DNA of 64,000 bases from Channa striata (taxonomy: Eukaryota; Chordata; Actinopteri; Anabantiformes; Channidae). A model generated the notes under the pieces. That model was not told where the DNA came from. It saw only the letters and a list, made by a program, of their open reading frames with translations, and did not search any database. This document shows positions 38,040 to 47,134 of this stretch, piece by piece. Position 1 is the stretch's first letter. The number at the start of each line of letters is the position of its first letter. Both the position numbers and the translations under genes were made by a program. The stretch lies in NCBI GenBank assembly GCA_033026295.1, contig CM065183.1, positions 17,563,157 through 17,627,156 on the forward strand. Reading direction: 5' to 3'.

Positions 38040-41000
38040 TTAAAGGGGAGCTGCATTCTCTGGACAAGCCGACCTAAATGTAGAAACATCCAAACAGGAG
38101 CTGTCGGGACGGTCCTGGATTTGAGCAAAATGTGGTCTCTGGTGAGTAGGACAGTGCCAGGGAATATTTGCGTGGTGATGATGGTGATGATGACTGTGAA
38201 GAAGAGTCTCCAGCAATTTGATGATTTCATAATTTGGCAGAGCCAAGGCCGTGGCATCAAGGCCGAGCATCTGAGAAACAACCCGCCGGAAATCCACCAG
38301 CTAAAAAAATGGGAGTGAAAAGTTTAAATTTAAAGGCAAAATGAATCACGATAATGAAAAGTTGCTGCAGAATGTTTGCGTTCGTCATTTTCTTACCTCC
38401 CTCTCCCTCTCGGACAGCTGAGCCAGGCTCAGCCTGAGGGTGCTGAGTTGCTGCTGGTTCTCCCGGGTCTCTATTTCACGGCTCTGTAGGTCTGAGCTCA
38501 CTGTGCTCAGCGTCTTCTCCACGTTGGCCTTCCCCTCCACCAGCTGATCCAGCCTCTTTTTCTGTTCCTGCACGGTCTGACTCTGTTCCATGACTTTCAA
38601 CTTGTCGGACAAAGGCGTTTAGTGAAACAACTGTTATTCAAGGAGACGACGTTGGCTTGTTGCCCTCAAATACAAAATATATCTTTACATAATCTGTGTA
38701 CATTTACAAAGCATTCCCATTCACCCAAACCTAACAAAAAACCACTCAACATTATGATGTGAAAATGCCTCTGGACTGAATTCGGGTAAGAACCCTTTTC
38801 CCTTCTACCTTGAGCTCATTAGTGTGGGAGAGCTGGGCCTTGAGCTCAGTGTTGGACAACTTGGCGGCCTTCAACTCATTTTGCAGACGCTCCACTTTTC
38901 TCTGTAGCTTCTTTGCCTCCAGGTAACCGTTCTCTTGTTCAAGGGCTAATGCTGATCGGCTCCTCTTCTCCTCCTCCAGCTCTGAAATCTTTTTCCTCAG
39001 GAACTGGATGTGGAGCCCTTTGCTCTCCAGTTGATCCTTGTGAGATTTTAACTGGAGACAGGAATATTTTGATCATGGGCGTGGCAGAGGACAAGAACTT
39101 TCTATCAGCATGGAAATAGTTGGCTCACTTAGAAGCAAGTCATTTGTTGAACGCAATTTGCACATCCAAATACATCTGTAATAAGATTCCAAAGAATTAC
39201 ATTTGTGATGCCGCTAGTGCAACCGCTAGTCACGGGACTGTTTATTGGCTACCTTTCGCTGTAGACTGTAGGCCAGAGTTTTGCTCTCCACCAGAGAAGA
39301 TCCTTCTTGTTTAACAAGTTGTTCTGCACGTGACAGGATGAGTTTTAGCCTCATGTCGAAGTCCAGATCCACAGCGATACCGTCAGTCTTCAGCGTCTCT
39401 GACAGCTGTTCCAGGAAATCCTCATACTGCCAAAGCAAATAGTATTAATGCATATCCTTCATGCCACTGGACTTAACCTCCTGCACTGACCTCCCGCATT
39501 ACACATTATACTCACATGCTGCTTGCTGTGCCGCAGCCCGTCACGATGCATGTCCGCTGCCAGCAGCTCAGTTTCCAGGCCTTGCAGCCTCTCCCTCAGG
39601 TCCTGGACTTGCTGCTCGGCAAGCTGAGCCCTCTGTAGAACGCCCACCCTGGTGCTCCTTCTGCTCACTCAGCTCTTTGGAGACATGACACAGCCTTGCC
39701 TCCAACCCCGTGATGGTCTGCAGAGTCAACTGTAGACCAGTGTTTATTGTACTACGAGTGGAAGGTAACTTCATATATTTATTAAAATGTGCTTTTGTGC
39801 ATTTTTACATTGCAGCATCGCAGGTCGTTGTGTATCCTCACTGATCACTCACCTGCTCCAGCTGCTGTAAAACATCTTTCTCTGTGGGCAGGATGACGTG
39901 TTCAGACTTCACCTGCAGCAGGCCCGCCACCCTTTTCAGGAACATTTGCAGTTTCTCCTCAGCTGCCTGCGTCTCTCCTTGGCTGGCTTGGAGCTTTCTT
40001 TCAAGCTCCTTCATCTGTTTCTCCAGACAGCTTGTCTCCCGTCTCCCTGCATCTATCACTCTCTTGCTGGCCTCAAGTCTCTCCGCTAGGGTCTGCGTCT
40101 CCATCTCAACACTCCTCCTTCCCACCACGAGGCCGTCTAACTCCTGAACGAGACGGAAACAGCACAATGTTTGGTAAATGTTTAATTTGCCGTAATACCA
40201 CATCTTCGAGGAAAAATGTGTATTTCTTGAATTGTTTCACTGCAGGATTCTCAGAGCTGAGTGAACTTTCTAAAATGAAACTGTATATACTGCAGACCCT
40301 GCAGTGAACCTAAGCTCAGACAGAAGTACCACTTTGAGGGAATCGACTGCTGCTGCGCTGTTTGCTGCCTTTCTCCTCTCTCGGTCCAGTTCCGCCACCA
40401 GCCTCAGCACAGTCTCTCTGCTGGCTTTACACTCCACCTCAGAGGACTTCACACTCTCTTCCAGAACAGCTATTCTCATCTTGAGTCTCTCCTTCTCATT
40501 AGACTCCACCTGAAAATTGAAAGAGCAATGACATTAAAGAGTTTTTATAAATTCTGTAGAATAATTCAAAATAATGTATATTTAGGTCTTATACGTTTTT
40601 TTCATACACAGAACTAAGTGAATTTCATTTTGCTGTGCTAACATACCTCATCAGAGTTTTCCAAAACTTCCATAATCAGAAGAGTTGCAGGTGAAGTTGG
40701 TCCCCAGTAGACACCTGTGTCGGTTTTTAAGTCTCCTGGCAACAGCAAACATAAGTAATACCAGACTTGGCCATGGGGGAGGCTGCTGAAAATGCTGGCG
40801 TTTAAAGACTGGAACACTAAGAATAAATAGATCTTTAGATTCACTGTAATTTATTCACTGCAAGTTATATAACAGGTGAGGATAATGTATGACATGTCAT
40901 CTTTAAAATAATAATAATGATAATAATAATAAAACGTTAGATCCGGGGGGTGATGAAAATACACGTGAAGGTCAAATCTAAAGTGGGGTTTTTTTTCCCT

Positions 41001-41046
41001 GAGACGATGCCTTCAGGCAACTCACCTGACTACGTAAGTGCGGCAT
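38040..41046 (-). CDS. ccdc170: ccdc170-like coiled-coil protein, nine exons, one apparent frameshift
   Basis: Coding exons in reading order: 41026-41046 (start codon 41046-41044, tentative), 40647-40808, 40330-40509, 39853-40143, 39516-39729, 39253-39426, 38809-39051, 38397-38600, 38040-38300 (stop). All junctions are phase 0. The product is about 582 residues, nearly all charged coiled coil (LQRKVERLQNELKAAKLSNT, VEMETQTLAERLEASKR), with the non-coiled stretch TDGIAVDLDFDMRLKLILSR and a C-terminal segment VVSQMLGLDATALALPNYE followed by a His run. Mammalian CCDC170 (about 715 residues) is a Golgi-associated microtubule-stabilising protein beside ESR1. The call rests on synteny and architecture more than on a remembered alignment. 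The start is uncertain: Met at 40673 is an alternative if the hydrophobic exon-2 region is not translated. Exon 39516-39729 is 214 nt, one base too many for its phases (see findings). Confidence 0.8.
38158..38200 (-). other. Histidine run in the ccdc170 C-terminal tail
   Basis: A GAT/GGT-rich plus-strand run (GTGGTGATGATGGTGATGAT core) encodes HSHHHHHHHA on the minus strand, inside the last ccdc170 exon. It is a CAT/CAC triplet repeat of recent origin by its purity. The tail after it is poor in heptads and probably unstructured. Confidence 0.8.
40906..40934. repeat. (TAA)n/(AAT)n microsatellite in ccdc170 intron 1
   Basis: About nine AAT-type triplets with one interruption (ATAATAATGATAATAATAAT), lying between ccdc170 exons 1 and 2. 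Confidence 0.85.
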
Positions 41047-41260
41047 CGTTTTAAATGACCTTTTCATTCAAAACCGACTGTTCACAATAGGACCTAGGCC
41101 CTTAGTCTAAATGTAATATTGGACTTTACGTACAAAGCGGAGATTTAAAAAACATAAAATAATAATATAAAATAAACACCTGTTCGCGCATGAGCCTGCC
41201 AGTCAAACTTCGGGGTATGTTCCGCCTCCTTAGTACGTCATCACAAACAGGAAATGATCG
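41047..41260. promoter_or_regulatory. Divergent promoter shared by ccdc170 and rmnd1
   Basis: The ccdc170 exon-1 start (41046, minus) and the rmnd1 first exon (plus, beginning around or after 41190) are separated by only 150-200 bases, so one region must serve both genes. It contains TACGTCAT at 41234-41241 (CREB/ATF-type site) and CAGGAAAT at 41248-41255 (ETS-type site), both typical of short bidirectional housekeeping promoters. The side towards ccdc170 is AT-rich (ATAATAATATAAAATAAAC). No TATA box can be assigned to either gene with confidence. Transcription starts are not visible from sequence. Confidence 0.55.
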
Positions 41261-41424
41261 GCAGCAACTTTATTTAACAAACAGCGAACACGCCTCCTCG
41301 GTTTGTCCTGCGGGCTGTAAAGCTGCAGATGGTCCAGATTCTATCAGGAGACTTTTATCACATCCAAGGATTTCTGAAGCTTCACACGCCGACGGGGTTT
41401 CAGTCGCTTCTCCCTCGTTTATCG
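41190..41424 (+). other. rmnd1: rmnd1 non-coding first exon with upstream ORF
   Basis: A GTGAGT donor follows 41424, and splicing to the acceptor before 41719 joins this leader to the coding exon. If the leader includes 41190, an ATG there opens a reading frame of 82 codons. It crosses the splice junction and stops at 41730-41732, four bases before the rmnd1 ATG at 41737. The peptide (MSLPVKLRGMFRLLSTSSQT at its start) is Arg/Ser-rich with no known domain. It is more likely to regulate rmnd1 translation than to have a function of its own. The 5' limit of the exon is a guess. Confidence 0.55.
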
Positions 41425-41736
41425 GTGAGTGAAGCATCGGGTGACTGGTGAGCTAACAGCTAGCTAACACTGAGCTGAAGTTATTCTGTTAGACAGTGGG
41501 ACCGTGAAGCTGTTTGAAGTCTACAGTAATAATAACTCACATATGTGACGTCAGCCATGCGTGCTTTTCAACCAGTTTAATGCCATACATGTAATTTACA
41601 TATGATGTAGGAGACAGGATAACTGTATATTATTTGTAATAATCTGAAGGTTTGCAGTGTGTGTGTCACCTGAAGATGCACTAACAGCTGTTTCCTGTCT
41701 TGTGGATCCCCTGTACAGCTGTGTCTCTTTGAGAAC

Positions 41737-44700
41737 ATGCTTCTCCGCACACTGTGGTGCAGACTGGGAGTCCAGCAGGCCGCAGGGTGGAAACCAGTCT
41801 GCATCTGTGTCTCCGCCAGCTTCGCCCACTCTGTCCAACCACAGACGTATGGATTCAAACCCGGGACCCTCTCACCTGGACCAGGGACCTTTGCCAGAAA
41901 CTTTAATTTAAAAAGCCTAAAGCAGATGCACATAAGACCAGCACTGTCTCCATTAAGTGGCTTTAAAAGTCTTTGCAGCACTTTCACCGACCCTGCGATA
42001 CTGACTACCTACAAAAGTGGGCAAAGGTGCTTTTATTCATCAGACTTTGTGAAGTCTGTGTTAAAATCGAGTTTACAACCAGCACCGGTGCCTGGGAAAA
42101 GGGTCCCCAAAGGACCGAGAACTAAGCAACCGTCTAGAACCAATCAGCCTTCCCTAAATGAGGACCAGGTAAATCCGCTCATCAGTAGAGCAGCGATTAA
42201 TAGATCTCACTGTTGCTTCACTGAATAATAAAACCCTGTGTCGTATCTGTAGGACATGATGCAGTGCATAGCTTTTGCTACAGCAGATCAGTATCATTTG
42301 CCGACACTCTGCCATGACTTAATTAGCCACGGCTTCAATGAGGTAGCTTTGCCAAGAGGTACGACTCAAACTTATGCACAGATTGGAAGTTTAACTGAAA
42401 CATGAAGTGCTTGGAGCAACTAACACGTTTTATGAAAATCATGTTCTAATTCCAGATGCCTCAAATGTGCTGGTGATAAGTACAGATGTCGCTGCAAAAC
42501 CAGATGATAATGCTCTAATGTATTTCTTCAGGTACAAATAAAGTCATCTGTTTATTTCGTGCTTTGTTTAAGGGTTTACCTTGAAAATAAGTTTGCTGAT
42601 GCTAAAATATGAACATGGGATCCCTCACAATACAAGGCTTTTTGGGCACTGACAGAAATGTGTCCTTGTATTACATTTTTAGTAAATATTGTGTGATCTT
42701 ATTCATATATTTTCTAATTTTGGAATCTGGAAGATCGTTACCACCATTGCTACATTAAACACTGATAGTTTGGCACGTCTTTATTTATTAAAAATGTTTT
42801 GGACAAATATGTTTGCATTTCTCAGGATTTAAATGTTTGGTAATTGTTTAAACATTAATATTGTGTTGGTTTAAATGAAAAGATACGCACTTTGGTAACT
42901 TATTCTTTCAAGAGTTATCAGAAAACCTTGACTTTCTCTTTCTGAAATTCCAGGGAGGGCTCAGTGGTTTTCTGGAATGTTGAAGAGAAAACGGTAAACT
43001 CTATATTATGTACATGAGCATATTTTATTAACTGTAATTCTTTACATGTCTGGACTAGCATTTTCTTCACTGTCTTTAGATGAAAAAGGTGTTGAGAATA
43101 TTGGAAAATCATGAGATCCAGCCTATGAAGTAGCATTGGTCCACTGGGAAAATGAAGAAATTAACTACACTGTTGGAGCGTATGTTCCACTCCACCTTCC
43201 ACCACTGTTTTTACTTCTACCTCCAGACATATTGTTGTTCGTGTAAAACGCACATAATTTCTCCTTCAGCGGAAATACGAAGCTTGAACGGGGAAACTTT
43301 ATTCTGAGTGACGAGATAGATCAACATGGAGCTGTTCTAGAGAAATTTGCATTTTCCAATGCACTATGTTTGTCAGGTGAGTCCTCCATTTGAAGTGCAA
43401 TTCATAAAAATCTGTATTGTTTTGTGGTGGAACTGTGATCATCCTTTCCTTTGGTCTAACCTTGTGCTTTTTTTTTTCCAGTGAAGCTGGCGATATGGGA
43501 GGTGTCATTAGACAACTTTGTTGAGTCAATACAGTCAATTCCAGAGGTACAGCAGACACTTATATGAAGCATCAAATAGCAAGAAGTTATAAATAATTAA
43601 TTATCTGCAGTGGCTGGTTGTTTGTGTGTAAGGTAGGTCATAAGTGTTTAAGAGGTTGTGGATGGAATTGAGAGCAAAGATGTCAGTCCTCCGTCCAGCC
43701 CAAATGGAAAAGCCATTTTAGAGCTTTATTACCAGTTTAAACCAAGGAGTGTAAATGTAGTGAAGCAAGGCTGTCATCAGGGAAGGAGGTCGTTTTAACC
43801 TTGTAGGCAGCACTTAGACATTATTGGACACGTACAGCACAGACAGCGTTTGGGCGAAGCATTTCACAGTCACTTAAGAGAGAGCTAGAGAGAGATTATG
43901 GAAGCAGGAAGGATTATATTCATAGCAGGAGAAACTCCTGTATTGGCGAGTACTGCACATGTACTCTGTGTTCAGGTGTGGCTTTGCTTCAGCGCAAACT
44001 GTTCAAGTGTAAAGTCTGTCTGGGTGGGTGGATACACCTGGTGTTGAGACTCCTTGGTGTTGTGGACCCAGCTCAACAAAATACCACTCAATCAGGGTCA
44101 CTGTGTGTTGCCTTTGTTTAGTTGGGGCTGGACTTCCAGGCATCTTCTGTTTGTGTGGGGGAGGATGGGTTTCACGCTTTCAAGATGCACTAACTCCGGG
44201 TGGAAATTTTCTGTTTTGACTACTACAATACTAGTGGTGCTAGATAAGTCCCATGTGGCAGCAGTGTAACCTTGTAAGCAGTGTAGACGTTGGAGAAGCT
44301 TAAAAGTACATTTGATCAGATTAAATGTGTGGTCGGTTAAGGCTAGAGAACGGTGTCGCCTGACGTGGGGTCCGGCAGATTGTCTGCAGGGCCCAGTAAT
44401 CGGTCTGAGGCTTATTTAAATTCCTTTGGTCACAACTGTTGTACCATTTATTGTTGTATTGCTAAATGTCAGTACTCCTAATATCTATTATTCTCTTCTT
44501 TTTTTTCCGCAGACACTGAAGTCTGGCAAAAGAGTAAAGCTATCCTCTGCAGAGGTTATGAAGAAAATAGGAGAGCTTTTCACACTGAGGTAAATTCAGT
44601 TCTCCTTACAGATCAGTTCATTCCAAGGGACCTGCAACCTTTATATTTAGTAAGAACATAAGAAATCAATAAGAACATGGAAATCAATAAGTATATATTG

Positions 44701-45320
44701 ATTTCCACTGCTTTGTGATTTCCAGTCATCACTGGAAATTTGCTGACCTGTTTACTGTCACTATCTACTGAAGCTTGAAGTAATTTGAGAAGGTAGACAA
44801 ACTGTTTTAGGTCTGTTTGTGGAGATTTCACGGTTTCCGTATGTTGCTGTTTTTGACAGACACTGTATAAACCTGAGATCTGACCTGCTCCTTACCCCTG
44901 ATTTCTACTGGGACAGAGAAAATCTGGAAAAACTCTACGACAAGACCTGCCAGTTCCTCAGCATCAACCGCCGGGTCAATGTAAATAACCCGAACCCGCC
45001 CTGACACCTGTAATAAGACGCACTCGATCTACTCCTTATCTCAGCTTCGCTAATGATTCTAAAACAATAATGCTTGTTTTCAGGTTGTGAACGAGAAGCT
45101 GGAACATTGCACACAGTTGACAGACTTGATGAGGAGCCACCTGAGTGAGAAGCACAGTTTGAGGTTGGAATGGATGATAGTCATCCTCATTACTATTGAG
45201 GTAAGAAAACGTGTGTCCTAAGAATTTCAAATCATGTGCGGAAGCTTTGTTCTGTGCTGCAAAGCTGTTGCTTTGTGTTCACTGCAGGTGATGTTTGAAC
45301 TGGCAAAAATGATCTTCTGA
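41737..45320 (+). CDS. rmnd1: rmnd1, mitochondrial translation factor (DUF155 family), with one apparent frameshift
   Basis: RMND1 is an inner-mitochondrial-membrane protein needed for mitochondrial translation, thought to anchor or stabilise mitoribosomes. Coding exons: 41737-42168 (exon from 41719), 42253-42358, 42456-42531, 42954-42993, 43080-43179, 43270-43376, 43482-43546, 44513-44589, 44860-44980, 45084-45200, 45288-45320. The product is about 424 residues against about 449 in human. The N-terminus MLLRTLWCRLGVQQAAGW is an Arg-bearing amphipathic presequence. The DUF155 core is well kept ([55 protein letters not shown]), and the C-terminal hydrophobic helix WMIVILITIEVMFEL is a membrane anchor. 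Exon 43080-43179 is 100 nt where the phases need 101: after HEIQP the frame is lost and TAG appears at 43131-43133, while the next frame continues with EVALVHWENEEINYT. All splice sites are intact. Confidence 0.96.
43547..44512 (+). other. rmnd1 longest intron (966 bp), nothing recognised
   Basis: Unlike the other rmnd1 introns (about 80-420 bp), this one is close to 1 kb and less AT-rich in its middle (about 43,950-44,200). It may hold an old transposon, but I could not identify a family, inverted ends or a coding remnant. Confidence 0.5.
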
Positions 45321-45629
45321 ACTGCTCCTCCAACATTTCACAAAATTTTGTCTACAAAAGCCACGTAAATCTGCAAAGGAGGAGAATGGACAAATACCAA
45401 TGTGCTCTGTCCGTAATGTATCACAGTGTTTTCTCAAATCATAAGTGGACCTAAATATTTTACTATTATATTTCAGCATCACATGGTACTTTTTTTCTAA
45501 ACTTCACTGTTTTTGGAGAAGATTGGGGATTTTTTTGATACACCTTTACTGCTCTCGAGTACGAAATGCTTCTGTGAGATTATATTTTTGGGATCAGCTG
45601 TAATGAATTTAGATTTTTGCTTGTTTTTG

Positions 45630-45635
45630 AATAAA
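45630..45635 (+). terminator. Poly(A) signal candidate of rmnd1
   Basis: AATAAA lies 310 bases after the rmnd1 stop codon, in a TTTTTGAATAAATGTGC context. It is the first canonical signal in the 3' UTR. Confidence 0.7.
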
Positions 45636-45639
45636 TGTG

Positions 45640-46080
45640 CTAATTTCAATTATTTAATTTTCAACTTATGTGTAAAAAAACCCCACATAATAGAAATATA
45701 GTTTTTTTTAAAGGACTCAAGTGGAGTGTGAATCACCTTTGGCATTACTGGTGTGACAGGCATCAGTAAAGAAGAGAAAACACAATGCGGTAACTTATTA
45801 AAATTTATTAATTTTAGACCTGGGAGTTCGGTTTCTTGTTTTGAATATTTGCAAATTATGTTTCATTGCTGATATGTCAATCTTAAACTTGCTGGGTAAT
45901 TATAAGCTCTGTAAAGTTAACTTATGGTCACCAGATTGTTTAGGACAATTAGATGGATTATTATTTTATGCCACTAGTTTACTTTAGATCAACAAGACTT
46001 GTCCATAGAAGTCAGGATACGTGAAAATAAACCCAAATAACACATCATACTGTTATTGTTTGTCACTCATACCACACACC
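45640..46080. other. Gap between convergent rmnd1 and akap12 3' ends
   Basis: AT-rich sequence without coding potential. It contains a second minus-strand AATAAA (45804-45809) that could be a distal akap12 poly(A) signal. ZBTB2, which lies between RMND1 and AKAP12 in human, is not visible: no BTB domain and no C2H2 zinc-finger pattern on either strand. Confidence 0.65.
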
Positions 46081-46086
46081 TTTATT
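46081..46086 (-). terminator. Poly(A) signal candidate of akap12
   Basis: TTTATT on the plus strand is AATAAA in the akap12 sense direction, giving a 3' UTR of about 1.05 kb from the stop at 47135. The further hexamer at 45804-45809 is an alternative. Confidence 0.45.
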
Positions 46087-47134
46087 ACTGAGCCTGTGGT
46101 GTCACTGATTTTACATCTCGAATTCACAAGGTAAATGAGGAAAGCTGCCACTCTTTAATTTTAAGCCTTTGTTAATTATAATTATATTGAGGATAAATAT
46201 GTATTTAAAGAGTAATTTAAAATTGAAATAATAAAAATGTGCCATGCTCTCACATGCTGATATTTTAAAATTTGTCAGAGTAGAAATTATTGTCGGTTCA
46301 AAATAAGGACAGTTTAGCCTGTTTAAGCATTACATTATGTACAAGATAATATACAATAATACTACACTATATATCTGCAGTATGCTCATGTCTGCCTATT
46401 GTTTGCCTGCATAGATTTCATAATTATGCATGTAACTGAAATTAATAAACAGATACTGAATAACAAACAATTTATAAACATTGATGACAGACACTGAAGA
46501 TGGGAAATGTCTGTATAAAGTAACATACAGCATATGAAGAGAAACCATTCTGTACCTCGGTTATGTTTTTAACACCTAATAAATGTTTACATTAAAAAGA
46601 CAATCAGAATCTTAAAAATATTCCTCAGACATTCATTCCAGTTAAAATAAAAGATCATATTGTCAAATCAGAACTGCACTACCTACCAAACTACACATGA
46701 AGTGGATGTAGTCGAGTGCCACGCCTGTAAAACCGCGCTGCCTGCCCCCTGAGAAGATTAACGCTTTTTCCAGTTGGTGCTTCTCCAGCTCCAGCTCTCT
46801 CACAAGTCACACATTTTATCATGTTAGTAAAATCATCCGACAAATCAAGACTACTGTCACCAGTAATAGTCAGATTTTTGTTTTTGGTTGCATATAATGT
46901 CAAAAGCATCAAAGTGCCGTTTCCTTCTGTCCTCCTCCGTCTCAGTCAGTCCTTCTGTTTTCTGAAGACGTCTTAAAAACTCACTGGACTTCCTTCTTGA
47001 TTGTCCAGTCTTGAAAGGAAAAAAAAACTGCAATTAATTTAGATGTTTTAATGCATAGATCAGAATTTCAAAACGTAAAAAAGAACAAGCAAATGCAGAA
47101 ACGCACCAGCCAGTCAAAGAGAGGTCGACTTGAA

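Noticed and set aside
37000..38040. Hidden esr1 exons between syne1 and ccdc170
   Set aside because: No Cys4 zinc-finger or ligand-binding-domain coding pattern on either strand; the interval is filled by the two 3' ends.
39460..39688. Plus-strand open frame opposite ccdc170 (75 codons, Ala/Cys/Leu-rich)
   Set aside because: Shadow of the coiled-coil exon on the minus strand, with no splice or homology support.
41577..41987. 136-codon minus-strand open frame opposite the first rmnd1 coding exon
   Set aside because: Antisense shadow of a recognised coding exon; no matching protein or splice structure.
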